DNA of 64,000 nt from an uncultured bacterium. Its GTDB lineage: Bacteria; Verrucomicrobiota; Lentisphaeria; Victivallales; UBA1829. This document shows positions 1 through 9,024 of the stretch, in pieces. A program made the translations under genes and the position numbers. Every line of letters begins with the position of its first letter. The stretch's first letter is position 1. The notes beneath the pieces were generated by a model. The model worked only from the letters and a program-made list of their open reading frames with translations. It had not been told where the DNA came from and did not search any database. The stretch is taken from the NCBI GenBank assembly GCA_902778895.1, contig CACYZF010000001.1, forward strand, positions 186,001 through 250,000. Reading direction: 5' to 3'.

Positions 1-828
1 GCATCTGCAAATCGGATGGTTTATGGTTTTACTCAGCAAAAGCCGTTTTCTTTTAAGCAGCCTCCAATCTTTATAGATGGATTAGAAAAGGCCGCGATTG
101 AGCCAGCCCCCATTGTTTCCGATTGCCTGTTTATATGCGTTGATCCCAGCATTGGATTCGACAAATATGTGAAATGGATGCGTGGGTTCTGCAAAGAGAT
201 TATCGCGAAAGAATTCTGGGGACGCATCTGTTTCCTGTCTTCCGGCAGCATATGCAGATCCAGATGTGACGAACCTATTTCAGAAGATACCATTGTTTCT
301 CCTCGCACAGAAATGGATTTATCACTCGCTACCGCAGAGAACCTGCTTGAGGTCATGCGTAACAACCAACGGAACATGGCTGAAGTTACAGTCGTTCGAA
401 TCGGAGTCCCATATGGCAACGAAATAGACGCTGATGATTCCCTCGTTTTTGTAAATCAGGCTGTCAAAAAGGCTATCACCGGGGAGACAATAGAGCTTCC
501 TGCCCATCAGACAAAGCGGTCTTTTATGCACATTTCCGATATTTGCGATTCAATTATCAAGGTTATGTCTTTGAAATTCTGTCCGGAGTTAGTCAATATT
601 CCCGGAGAAGTTCTAACGATTCGTGACCTGGTCAATGTGCTTTCTGAATCATTCGACGTGAAGAGGGAATTCACATACGATTTCTATAATGACCAGGATT
701 TCTTCCTCGGAGATCAGCATTTGTCGGGTGAGCTGTTTTATCAGACTGTCAGTTACAACAGAAAATATACTTTGAAAAAGTGGCTGAATGGGTTGAAGAA
801 ACACCAGCAATGTGGAGAGCTTGTCTGA
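1..828 (+). CDS. NAD-dependent epimerase/dehydratase-like protein (5' partial)
   Basis: The frame is open to the window edge, so the N-terminus, including any Rossmann GxxGxxG, is missing; the first ATG seen is at 16. The body reads like an extended SDR sugar epimerase: an SSGS stretch (residues 75-78 from that ATG), then VVRIGVPYG (126-134) and KRSFMHISDICDSI, the usual sugar-epimerase order. The catalytic YxxxK is not there: the aligned position reads MDLSL (100-104). It may therefore be a non-catalytic or divergent relative. It lies at the head of a polysaccharide locus and ends one base before the next start codon, so the two genes are probably co-translated. Family placement is fairly safe; substrate unknown. 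Confidence 0.7.
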   Translation, partial: ASANRMVYGFTQQKPFSFKQPPIFIDGLEKAAIEPAPIVSDCLFICVDPSIGFDKYVKWMRGFCKEIIAKEFWGRICFLSSGSICRSRCDEPISEDTIVSPRTEMDLSLATAENLLEVMRNNQRNMAEVTVVRIGVPYGNEIDADDSLVFVNQAVKKAITGETIELPAHQTKRSFMHISDICDSIIKVMSLKFCPELVNIPGEVLTIRDLVNVLSESFDVKREFTYDFYNDQDFFLGDQHLSGELFYQTVSYNRKYTLKKWLNGLKKHQQCGELV

Positions 829-829
829 A

Positions 830-1363
830 ATGTCGCATTTCCTTCAGTACAGTGATCGCGCTTGGGGTCTGATCCGCACGACAGGCAAGAGCGAACAATA
901 TGCCTTTTCGTATTTCACTGGATACAATATACCTTGCTATTTACCTCATATACGAAAAGTCATATCAAAGTACAAATCGGTTCGCCGAATCATGTTTCCC
1001 TGCTACCTTTTTGTCGCATGGGGAGATCAAGATATTGCAATCATGAAGAATTGTTATCACATCTCGCATCGGATACAATCTGAGGTTAATGCGGATAATG
1101 ATATCATAGAACAAATGGAAGATATCTACAGGATCGAACAGCTTTCCGAAATCGGAGATTTTCCATTAACAAAAACCGCTTCATATCAATCAAAGCTTAT
1201 CAAACTCCATTCTGGCCCGCTGAAGGGAATGAAAGGCCATTGGGTCAATTCAACGAATGGCCAATGTCAATTCAATGTTTGCCTGAATATCGTCGGAACG
1301 CACTACGAAATCGCATTCAACAAAGAATTTGTCTATCAAAGTGTGGATGCAATCGCTGTTTGA
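830..1363 (+). CDS. NusG-family specialised transcription antiterminator (UpxY/LoaP/RfaH-like)
   Basis: A 177-aa protein with an N-terminal NGN domain (WGLIRTTGKSEQYA near residue 12, then a gene-typical P-C-Y-L-F-V-A-W segment) and a C-terminal KOW-like stretch (HSGPLKGMKGHW). Specialised NusG paralogues of this size bind RNA polymerase and stop premature termination within one long polysaccharide operon. A GTG at 812 is also in frame, but the ATG at 830 sits about 10 nt after GGAGAG and directly follows the upstream stop, so 830 is preferred. The gene lies upstream of roughly 25 kb of same-strand polysaccharide genes, as UpxY does in Bacteroides capsule loci. It is too divergent to name the exact subfamily. 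Confidence 0.8.
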   Translation: MSHFLQYSDRAWGLIRTTGKSEQYAFSYFTGYNIPCYLPHIRKVISKYKSVRRIMFPCYLFVAWGDQDIAIMKNCYHISHRIQSEVNADNDIIEQMEDIYRIEQLSEIGDFPLTKTASYQSKLIKLHSGPLKGMKGHWVNSTNGQCQFNVCLNIVGTHYEIAFNKEFVYQSVDAIAV

Positions 1364-1405
1364 GTTTTAACTCTATCTTATATTTTATAACTTCTTTCAC
1401 TGTTT

Positions 1406-2470
1406 ATGAACCGTATCATTGTCACTGGCGGAGCCGGATTCATCGGGTCGGCAGTTGCTCGACACATCATTAACGACACGCAGGATGCCGTGTGCGTGGT
1501 GGACAAGCTCACCTATGCCGGAAATCTGGAAAACCTCACGCCGGTCGCGAAATCCGACCGTTTCCGGTTCGAGAAGGTCGACATCTGCGACCGGAACGCA
1601 CTGGACCGGGTTTTTGCCGAGTTCAAACCGACACACGTGATGCACCTCGCCGCGGAATCTCATGTGGACCGTTCCATTGACGGTCCCGGCGAGTTCATCC
1701 AAACCAATATCGTCGGCACCTACACGCTGCTGGAAGCCGCGAGAAAGTATTATCACGGGCTGGATGACGCAGGAAAAGCCAAGTTCAAGTTCCACCATAT
1801 TTCGACCGATGAAGTCTACGGCGACCTGAACGGTCCCGAAGATTTCTTCCGGGAGACCACGCCCTATGCGCCGAGTTCGCCGTACAGCGCCAGCAAGGCG
1901 TCGAGCGACCACCTGGTCCGTGCATGGAAACGCACATTCGGGCTTCCGACTGTGGTCACGAACTGCTCGAACAACTACGGGCCGTACCATTTCCCGGAGA
2001 AGCTCATCCCGCTGGTCATCCTGCACGCTTTGGACGGCAAGGAGCTCCCCGTGTATGGCGAAGGCTTGCAAATCCGCGACTGGCTCTATGTCGAGGATCA
2101 CGCCCGCGCGCTGTATCTGGTCGCGACGAAGGGCGTCCCCGGCGAGACCTACAATATCGGCGGACACAACGAGAAGAAGAACATTGAGGTCGTGAAGACG
2201 ATTTGCGCATTGCTTGACAAGCTCAGACCACGTGCTGACGGCAAATCCTATGCCGAACAGATCGTCCATGTGAAGGACCGTCCCGGTCACGATCTGCGCT
2301 ACGCGATCGACCCGTCGAAGATCGCCCGCGAGCTTGGCTGGAAGCCACAGGAAACGTTCGAGAGCGGCATCCGCAAGACGGTGCTGTGGTACCTCGAACA
2401 CAAGGACGACTGGTGCGCGCACGTGCTCAGCGGCTCGTACAAAATGGAACGCCTCGGAACAGGAGATTGA
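1406..2470 (+). CDS. rfbB: dTDP-glucose 4,6-dehydratase
   Basis: Converts dTDP-D-glucose to dTDP-4-keto-6-deoxy-D-glucose in the cytoplasm, the second step of dTDP-rhamnose-type sugar synthesis. The 354-aa product has TGGAGFIG (7-14) for NAD binding, the STDEVYG active-site segment with T134-D135-E136, and catalytic Y160xxxK164. Length is normal for RmlB. rfbA follows after 6 bp. The rfbC and rfbD partners are absent from the window, so the keto sugar may go to a product other than rhamnose, or those genes lie elsewhere. GC content is clearly higher than in the transferase genes downstream. Confidence 0.95.
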   Translation: MNRIIVTGGAGFIGSAVARHIINDTQDAVCVVDKLTYAGNLENLTPVAKSDRFRFEKVDICDRNALDRVFAEFKPTHVMHLAAESHVDRSIDGPGEFIQTNIVGTYTLLEAARKYYHGLDDAGKAKFKFHHISTDEVYGDLNGPEDFFRETTPYAPSSPYSASKASSDHLVRAWKRTFGLPTVVTNCSNNYGPYHFPEKLIPLVILHALDGKELPVYGEGLQIRDWLYVEDHARALYLVATKGVPGETYNIGGHNEKKNIEVVKTICALLDKLRPRADGKSYAEQIVHVKDRPGHDLRYAIDPSKIARELGWKPQETFESGIRKTVLWYLEHKDDWCAHVLSGSYKMERLGTGD

Positions 2471-2476
2471 TCGAAC

Positions 2477-3346
2477 ATGAAAGGCATTGTTTTGGCAGGC
2501 GGCGCGGGAACGCGTCTTCACCCGATCACACGCGGAGTCTCGAAGCAGCTCCTCGGCGTGTACGACAAACCGATGGTGTACTACCCGATCAGCGTGCTCA
2601 TGCTGGCCAGCATCCGCGACATTCTGATCATCACCACGCCCGAAGACCAGGCGAGCTTCCAGCGGTTGCTCGGCGACGGCTCGCGTTTCGGCGTGAATTT
2701 CAGCTACGCCGTCCAGCCGAAACCCGAAGGCCTCGCGCAGGCATTCCTGATAGGCGAGGAGTTCATCGGCAATGACCGCGTGGCGCTCGTGCTCGGAGAC
2801 AACATCTTCTACGGAGCCAAGCTCAGCAAACTTCTGCACAACGCCGCCGACCGCGAAGTCGGCGCGACGGTGTTCGGGTACCACGTCTGCGCCCCGGAGC
2901 GTTTCGGCGTGGTCGAGTTCGATGCCGAGGGGAAGGCGATCTCCATTGAGGAGAAGCCCGCCCACCCGAAATCGAACTACGCCGTGACCGGGCTGTATTT
3001 CTACGACAACGACGTCGTCTCCATCGCGAAAAGCATCAAACCGTCGCCTCGCGGCGAGCTTGAGATCACCACCGTCAACAACGAATACCTCCGGCGCGGC
3101 CAACTCCACGTCGAGATATTCAAGCGCGGCTACGCCTGGCTGGACACTGGCACGCACGACAGCATGCTCGATGCCGCGAACTTCATCCGCACGGTCGAGA
3201 CGCGCCAGGGCCTCCAGATCGCCTGCCTGCAGGAGATCGCCTACGAAAACGGCTGGATGACGAAGGACGACATCCGCGCAAGCGTGCAGGATATGCTCAA
3301 AACCGAATACGGACAATACTTACTGAGGCTGATCGAAAACCGATAA
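2477..3346 (+). CDS. rfbA: Glucose-1-phosphate thymidylyltransferase
   Basis: Makes dTDP-glucose from dTTP and glucose 1-phosphate and so feeds RfbB next door. The 289-aa product has the nucleotidyltransferase signature GGAGTRL (8-14), [16 protein letters not shown] (22-37) and the metal-binding GDN at 107-109, with the normal RmlA length. In E. coli-type clusters rfbA usually follows rfbD. Here it sits directly behind rfbB, with 6 bp between the two reading frames, so they are almost certainly one transcription unit. Confidence 0.95.
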   Translation: MKGIVLAGGAGTRLHPITRGVSKQLLGVYDKPMVYYPISVLMLASIRDILIITTPEDQASFQRLLGDGSRFGVNFSYAVQPKPEGLAQAFLIGEEFIGNDRVALVLGDNIFYGAKLSKLLHNAADREVGATVFGYHVCAPERFGVVEFDAEGKAISIEEKPAHPKSNYAVTGLYFYDNDVVSIAKSIKPSPRGELEITTVNNEYLRRGQLHVEIFKRGYAWLDTGTHDSMLDAANFIRTVETRQGLQIACLQEIAYENGWMTKDDIRASVQDMLKTEYGQYLLRLIENR

Positions 3347-3366
3347 AACATAATAATGGAGAAACT

Positions 3367-4086
3367 ATGAAAATCGTAGCTCTTCTTACTGGACGCGGCA
3401 ATAACACACTGAAAGACAAAAACATTCTTCCGGTTGCAGGCCATCCCCTTCTTTATTATCCGGCAATGGCGGCAAAAGCCTGTCCGGCGATTTCGGATTT
3501 CTACGTCAGCAGCGACTGTCCGAAAATCCTTCAGGCCGCAGCGGATTGCGGCTACAAAAAAATTGTTCGCCCGGATGAACTGGCGCTTCCGACTGCCCAG
3601 CATGTCGATGCAATTATTCATGCTCTCGGAGTTATGAAGGATGACGGTGTCGAACCGGACATACTTGTTGTCCTCCTGGCCAATTCGGCGATCGTGAAGA
3701 AAGAATGGATCCAGGAATCGATCGATTGTATCCTTGCCAATCCCGATATATCCGCCGCGTGCCCCGTTGAAATGGATCAGGATCACCACCCGTTCAGGGC
3801 AAAAAAACTTCGGGCGGATGGATGTCTTGATACATTCTTTGATTTCACGGGTCAAAAGGTCTCCACGAACCGTCAGGATCTCTGCGAATGCTTCTTTCTG
3901 TGCCACAATTTCTGGACATTGAATCTTAAACAGTCCATATATTCAAATATCCCGGGACAGCCCCCCTGGAGTTTTATGGGGAACAATATCAAACCGATCA
4001 TTGTGGAAGATTGCTTCGATGTCCACGATATGGATGACATCAAAAAATCCGAAACATGGATCGAAAACAATCATATTGCGTACTGA
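3367..4086 (+). CDS. CMP-sugar synthetase-like cytidylyltransferase (NeuA/PseF family)
   Basis: A 239-aa protein with the N-terminal signature of acylneuraminate cytidylyltransferases: GRGNNTLKDKNI (9-20) in place of the usual ARGGSKGIPRKNI, then LPVAGHPLLYY. Known members join CTP to a nonulosonic acid or similar sugar acid to give the CMP-activated donor. The first loop departs from consensus (GRGNN instead of ARGGS), so the substrate may differ from sialic acid. No NeuB-type synthase was seen in the window. A GGAGAAACT Shine-Dalgarno precedes the ATG. It ends two bases before the flippase start. Confidence 0.7.
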   Translation: MKIVALLTGRGNNTLKDKNILPVAGHPLLYYPAMAAKACPAISDFYVSSDCPKILQAAADCGYKKIVRPDELALPTAQHVDAIIHALGVMKDDGVEPDILVVLLANSAIVKKEWIQESIDCILANPDISAACPVEMDQDHHPFRAKKLRADGCLDTFFDFTGQKVSTNRQDLCECFFLCHNFWTLNLKQSIYSNIPGQPPWSFMGNNIKPIIVEDCFDVHDMDDIKKSETWIENNHIAY

Positions 4087-4088
4087 TC

Positions 4089-5555
4089 ATGATAAGTTTT
4101 ATAAAAAGTATTATCAGAAAGATTCCTGACAAGTATTTGCATTTAGGAAAAAATGTTTGCTTTGTTCTAATGGGGAACATTGGAACGAGGTTACTTGGCT
4201 TTATAATGCTTCCATTTTATACTAGGATTCTGACATCCAGTGATTATGGTACTATGGATCTTATCTCGACGTACGCAACGATGCTGTTAGGTGTTGTAAC
4301 TCTTCAGATTCAGGATTCCGTATTCGTTTTTTCCTCTGGGAAAGATTTTCGGTCAAAATCAGTATACTTTTCAGGAGGATTATTCTTTTGTCTTGTTTCC
4401 TTTTTGATCTGGGCAGGGATTTTTAAGGGAATCATGCTTTTATGTCCCCGTGATTCTTTTTGGTACAAAAACGCGTGGTATATTTTTTCGTATTTAATAG
4501 GTCTTTCGTTTGTAAATTATATTCAGAGTTTTTGCAGATCAATTGATAAAATGTTTATATGTGCTTTATCGGGTATCGTTTCAGGATTGGCAATTGTTAC
4601 TCTTGCGGTTACCTATCTGCTTAAGTATCCAAGCGGAAATACAATGATTCTGATACAAATTGCTGGAAGTCTCACTGGCGGAACGTTTGTTGCCATATCA
4701 ATAAAAGCCTGGAAATATATTACATGTCGCTTTGATTACATAAAAGTATGCAAAGAAATGATAAAGTACGGTCTTCCAATTGTCCCTGCTCCGATTATGT
4801 GCTGGGTGTTATCAAGTTTTAATCGACCGTTGCTTGAAAAGTATTGTTCGCTAGATGCAGTTGGTTTTTTTGCCGTTGCAATGAAGTTTCCAAGCATAAT
4901 TGTTATGGTTTGGGGAATAGTCGGCAGCGCTTGGCAAATATCAGTGATGGAAGAGTATTTCAAAAACAGTTTTGAGGACTTTTATAATAAAATGTTTTAT
5001 TTGCTTGTTGATGGATTATGCGTTCTAGCTTTCATCTTTTCTGTTTTTGCACCTTTCTACATGAAATATATTGTTGATCCATCTTATTATGAATGCAATA
5101 ATTTTATTCCGATCTTATCTGTTGGATCAAGTTTTTATGTTTTAGGCGCAATGATTGGGACAATCTATCTGCCGCCTAAAAAGAGTAAATATTTCTTGTA
5201 TTCATCTGTTATAACATTTATAGTAGCTTTTGTTGCAAATATAACAATGGTTCCAACATGGGGGATGTATGGTGCATGTTTTTCGTATTCGGCTGGAATG
5301 CTTGTCGAATTTCTCGTCAGGATGAGGTTCTCGCAAAAACTAGTCAAAATCCGAATTCATATAACAGACAGTGTTATTGTCATTGCAACAATCCTTGCAT
5401 TAATTGTTTTTTATTGTGCTCAAGGAACAGTTTTACAAAAAGCTTGTCATGGCATTTTAGGTATCACAATTTTATTCCTTGTATATAAAAAAATTCGTAG
5501 CTCATTTCATTTGACGTGGAGTTTTCGCCCAATCAAACGAGATATGAAACACTAA
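4089..5555 (+). CDS. Wzx-type polysaccharide flippase
   Basis: A 488-aa protein that is almost entirely membrane-spanning, opening with FVLMGNIGTRLLGFIMLPFY, the N-terminal pattern of the oligosaccharide flippase (MOP/Wzx) family. It would move undecaprenyl-linked repeat units across the inner membrane. An upstream in-frame ATG at 4056 would overlap the preceding gene by 31 bp; the ATG at 4089, immediately after that gene's stop, is preferred although no clear Shine-Dalgarno is visible. The sequence is markedly AT-rich compared with rfbBA. It pairs functionally with the Wzy-like polymerase at 7771. Confidence 0.85.
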   Translation: MISFIKSIIRKIPDKYLHLGKNVCFVLMGNIGTRLLGFIMLPFYTRILTSSDYGTMDLISTYATMLLGVVTLQIQDSVFVFSSGKDFRSKSVYFSGGLFFCLVSFLIWAGIFKGIMLLCPRDSFWYKNAWYIFSYLIGLSFVNYIQSFCRSIDKMFICALSGIVSGLAIVTLAVTYLLKYPSGNTMILIQIAGSLTGGTFVAISIKAWKYITCRFDYIKVCKEMIKYGLPIVPAPIMCWVLSSFNRPLLEKYCSLDAVGFFAVAMKFPSIIVMVWGIVGSAWQISVMEEYFKNSFEDFYNKMFYLLVDGLCVLAFIFSVFAPFYMKYIVDPSYYECNNFIPILSVGSSFYVLGAMIGTIYLPPKKSKYFLYSSVITFIVAFVANITMVPTWGMYGACFSYSAGMLVEFLVRMRFSQKLVKIRIHITDSVIVIATILALIVFYCAQGTVLQKACHGILGITILFLVYKKIRSSFHLTWSFRPIKRDMKH

Positions 5556-5591
5556 TATGATTCTCCAACTCACCAAAAAAAGTAAAGAACA

Positions 5592-6572
5592 ATGACAATC
5601 GAGACCTTAAAAAGATTGGTAGTTTCAAGAGATGCAGTGGAAAGATTTTTGAAAAGCCTACTAATATTACCCTATAATTATGTTTTGTCTTTAATTGGCA
5701 AGCATGTTATGTGGACACAATGGAATACATTGTTATCTTTAAAGTTCCGAATCAACCCGTTGCTGAATCATCAATGTAGTTATTATGGGCTTGGAAAAAT
5801 TGCAAAAAAGTATGGTATAAACAATCTTTTCCGTTGTTGCATTGAGCATGGGGTTATTTTCTCATACGAAGATGATACGTTAAGAAAGAGAATGCAACCC
5901 AAAAACATGTGGATGCCAATTCTTGATTATTGCGTGTTCAGCAAGAAAGACAAGGAGTCGATGACTCAGATTTTGAATAATCCACGTTATTCCCGTAAAG
6001 CAAGGGTTCATTCTATCGGCCCATACATTTTATTGGCAGATCATTTTTGCTCAAAAAGAAAATTAAAAAAACTCAAACAAAAATTCGGAAGAGTTCTGCT
6101 GGTTTTTCCGATGCATTCTACTGAATTTTTTGACTGTAAGATTGATGCGGATCTTTTAATAAATAAGACAGAAGAAATAAAAAAGGACTTTGATACAATT
6201 CTCATTTGTTTTTACTGGCATGATCTTATTCTGGGGCGCGAAAAAAATTATCATGAAAGAAATTATAAAGTTGTTTGTTGCGGACGAAGGGAGGATCCAT
6301 TCTTCTTGTCGAGACAGAAGGATTTATTCTATTTAGCTGATATGACTTTAACGAATGGACCTGGCACTCATGTTGGATATTCAATCGCTATGGGGGTTCC
6401 ATGTTGTATTCTCAAACATGATTTCGAGATGCATCCACGCAAGGGACACATTGAGAACAACCCCAGCGCCGTATTTATGCAAGAAGGTTTTTATAAGGTA
6501 TTTACAAATTATTCTTTCGAGATTACGTCTGAACAAAAAGAATTAGTAAAAAAATGGTGGGGGGATTTTTAA
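5592..6572 (+). CDS. Putative glycosyltransferase, family not recognised
   Basis: A 326-aa soluble protein I cannot assign to a named family. Two segments look like the donor-binding half of a GT-B enzyme: FGRVLLVFPMHSTEFF in the middle and TNGPGTHVGYSIAMGVP near residue 255, a pattern seen in proteins of surface-carbohydrate loci that choose a nucleotide-sugar donor. There is no signal peptide and no convincing membrane helix. It lies between the flippase and a GT2 gene, in the same orientation and with the same AT-rich base use, so a role in repeat-unit assembly is the simplest reading. Confidence 0.55.
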   Translation: MTIETLKRLVVSRDAVERFLKSLLILPYNYVLSLIGKHVMWTQWNTLLSLKFRINPLLNHQCSYYGLGKIAKKYGINNLFRCCIEHGVIFSYEDDTLRKRMQPKNMWMPILDYCVFSKKDKESMTQILNNPRYSRKARVHSIGPYILLADHFCSKRKLKKLKQKFGRVLLVFPMHSTEFFDCKIDADLLINKTEEIKKDFDTILICFYWHDLILGREKNYHERNYKVVCCGRREDPFFLSRQKDLFYLADMTLTNGPGTHVGYSIAMGVPCCILKHDFEMHPRKGHIENNPSAVFMQEGFYKVFTNYSFEITSEQKELVKKWWGDF

Positions 6573-6679
6573 TATGATATTGATTAGGTCATTCAATCTT
6601 GGATCAATGTTTGCTCTATTAACCAAGTACACTTGATTTTGACTACCAGCCACCTTTTTTTTCCAAAGGAGCAATAATC

Positions 6680-7654
6680 ATGGGGTTACTTTTATCTATT
6701 GTCGTTCCTGTATATAATATACAAGATTATATTACCTGTTGTCTTGACAGCTGTCTGAATCAGGATCTTCCACCGACTGACTATGAGATAATCGCGGTGG
6801 ATGATGGCTCGACGGATCATTCTGCGGAAATCATTCATCAGTATATGGACAAATATCCGAATCTCCGGTATGTCTACCAAGAGAATCAAGGACTTTCCGG
6901 CGCTCGCAATACAGGAATAGTCCATGCACAGGGAGAGTATATTTGGTTTGTTGATGGAGATGACCAAATTCGAAATAACTGCTTACATGAATTGTCGGTC
7001 CTATCTTCAAAAAACAATTGTGATATTTTAACGTTTGACTTTAGTACAAATGGAGACCCAGGCTATCACGCTGCCGTCAACTTTGCCGATTCAGTTATTA
7101 GCGGGCTTGACTTCATCAATTATTACAAATGCACAATTTCCGCCTGGCGGCATTTGTATAAAAGAAACTTCCTATTATCAAAAGGACTGGTTTTTACCAA
7201 AGGTTTGCTCCATGAAGATGGAGAATTCAATTTGCGCGCCTTTTCTCTTGCTAACCGGGTACTATATCATCCTCATGCATACTATTATTATGACACCACA
7301 AGATCTGGTTCGATTACGCATGGCAAATATAATGCCCGCATGGACTCAATGATTCAGATTGTCGTTTTGATTGACACATTTTTTCACCAGCAGAATATTC
7401 CATTAGAATATTCGAGTGTGTTTTCGCTAATTCTGTTCAAAAACTGTTTGCTGCCTGCATTTCGTATGCTCGGACATCCAGGAGTATCTTTCTACTCAAT
7501 TCAAAATAATTATAAGCTGATTCGCCGGACAGTTTGGGATGTACACGGATACAACCAATGGAAATGCATCCTTCTATTCCCATCCACAATTTTTTGTGTT
7601 TTTCTAAAAACGGCATATTGTATTTATTCCTTAGCAAAGAGGATAAAGGCTTAA
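6680..7654 (+). CDS. Family 2 glycosyltransferase (GT-A)
   Basis: A 324-aa GT2 enzyme: SIVVPVYNIQDYI at the N-terminus, the nucleotide-binding AVDDGSTD (39-46), QGLSGARNTGI (70-80) and the metal-binding DxD as DGD (92-94). The C-terminus is hydrophobic (ILLFPSTIFCVFLKTAYCIYS), suggesting membrane attachment. An AAAGGAGC Shine-Dalgarno sits a few bases ahead of the ATG. It would add one sugar to the lipid-linked repeat unit; donor and acceptor cannot be told from sequence. Confidence 0.88.
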   Translation: MGLLLSIVVPVYNIQDYITCCLDSCLNQDLPPTDYEIIAVDDGSTDHSAEIIHQYMDKYPNLRYVYQENQGLSGARNTGIVHAQGEYIWFVDGDDQIRNNCLHELSVLSSKNNCDILTFDFSTNGDPGYHAAVNFADSVISGLDFINYYKCTISAWRHLYKRNFLLSKGLVFTKGLLHEDGEFNLRAFSLANRVLYHPHAYYYYDTTRSGSITHGKYNARMDSMIQIVVLIDTFFHQQNIPLEYSSVFSLILFKNCLLPAFRMLGHPGVSFYSIQNNYKLIRRTVWDVHGYNQWKCILLFPSTIFCVFLKTAYCIYSLAKRIKA

Positions 7655-7770
7655 CAATCCTTCTTTTTTTGACTCTCCGAACAAGTTAGCGTTTTTGCAA
7701 CTGTCCATGCAGCATTTTCAAGTTTGCATTCGGGGCTTACCACACACAGCAACGCTATTCGATTATAATC

Positions 7771-9024
7771 ATGGTTAAGATTGCTTTTTTCCTGATTTCT
7801 CTGTTAATTTGTCTAACAATAGCCGTTGATCTTCGTTGTGGCGGAGGTGTTTCAGTGTTTTACAGTAGAGATGATCTCGTCACATCCGGCTATCCTCGTC
7901 TCATTGAAGTAGAGGGATTGCTATGTTCCTGTTTTATATTTTTTTATTTATTATTTTTTAAAAACTGTCTTCATCAAAAGTGTGATCATGAATTAAAAAG
8001 CATTTTGTCAGTATTCATATGGATCTTTCTTCTGATGAGTTTTTTTGCGTTATTTAAGCCTTATTATCAGATAATATATAGAACAAGTTGTCTGATTCCT
8101 TTTTTTGTTTTTCTTTCCATTGTTCTATTTCTCACGAGTTATAAAAACGATGAATTAAAAAAGAAAATGGTTGACTTCTTGTTCCTTTTTTTCTATATCG
8201 TGATAACCTTGAGCGCATTAGTCGTTGTTCTTTCTGTGTTTATTGACTTGGGGGGAAAATATATTGATACTTATGAGGGAGACAATACATTGCGACTCTG
8301 TGGATGGGGCCAAGACGTTAGTTATCAAAGCTGCTACTGTTTGTGGGGCATTTGTTTTGGTTTATACTATATGGAAAAAAAGGGAACTGGTATTGCAGGA
8401 AGAATTATCAACATCTCAGCCATTATGCTAAATATCTGTGCAACTCTTCTAACTGGCGCAAAAACGGGATATTTTGTTTTATTGTTTCTATGTTTTTTGA
8501 ACATTAGAAAGATATGGAAAACGCTTTTACTCATGGGGATAGTATTATTGATTTACCTATCCTGTTTTGAGAACACTCTTTGGGATAGCATTATTAATCT
8601 TTTTGTTGCGCGCACAACAACAACGGGCATGTCTCTGCGTAACGAAGTTTGGTCGGATGATATGAGTATTTTTCTATCATCTCCCATATGGGGAGTAAAT
8701 AGTTACGAAGAAGCAGCAAAGGGGTTAGGCATACATCTATTGGCACATTCTCAGAGTTCTTATTTCGAGCTATTGTTCTGGGGGGGGATTCCGTTACTTG
8801 TTTTTGAGATTATCTTCTACATCAAATCATGGAAAATGATTCTTCTTAAGAAGAACGACATATCAAAAGATGCTTCATCATTTTTTTTAGTCTTTTTGTT
8901 TTTTTCCATGACCGAAATTCTTTTTTTTAGTGTTCAATGTTACTATTCTTTTTTGGTTATATTGGCTTTAATGTTGACATATCCCAGTACAGAAGCATCG
9001 ACACCTGAGGAGAAAACTTTATGA
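7771..9024 (+). CDS. Wzy-like O-antigen/capsule polymerase
   Basis: A 417-aa protein with about ten hydrophobic segments and one large loop, between the helix at about residue 280 and the last helices, containing SLRNEVWSDDM and HSQSSYFELLFWGG. This layout and the H-(S/N)-Q/S motif in the large periplasmic loop are typical of Wzy polymerases and O-antigen ligases. Given its place inside the transferase cluster together with a Wzx flippase, polymerase is the likelier role. The stop overlaps the next start by ATGA. Very AT-rich. Sequence conservation in this family is low, so the call rests mainly on topology and context. Confidence 0.75.
   Translation: MVKIAFFLISLLICLTIAVDLRCGGGVSVFYSRDDLVTSGYPRLIEVEGLLCSCFIFFYLLFFKNCLHQKCDHELKSILSVFIWIFLLMSFFALFKPYYQIIYRTSCLIPFFVFLSIVLFLTSYKNDELKKKMVDFLFLFFYIVITLSALVVVLSVFIDLGGKYIDTYEGDNTLRLCGWGQDVSYQSCYCLWGICFGLYYMEKKGTGIAGRIINISAIMLNICATLLTGAKTGYFVLLFLCFLNIRKIWKTLLLMGIVLLIYLSCFENTLWDSIINLFVARTTTTGMSLRNEVWSDDMSIFLSSPIWGVNSYEEAAKGLGIHLLAHSQSSYFELLFWGGIPLLVFEIIFYIKSWKMILLKKNDISKDASSFFLVFLFFSMTEILFFSVQCYYSFLVILALMLTYPSTEASTPEEKTL

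Noticed and set aside
1397-3316. 639-codon minus-strand frame opposite rfbB/rfbA
   Set aside because: It is the mirror of two well-recognised genes in GC-rich codon usage; no family features.
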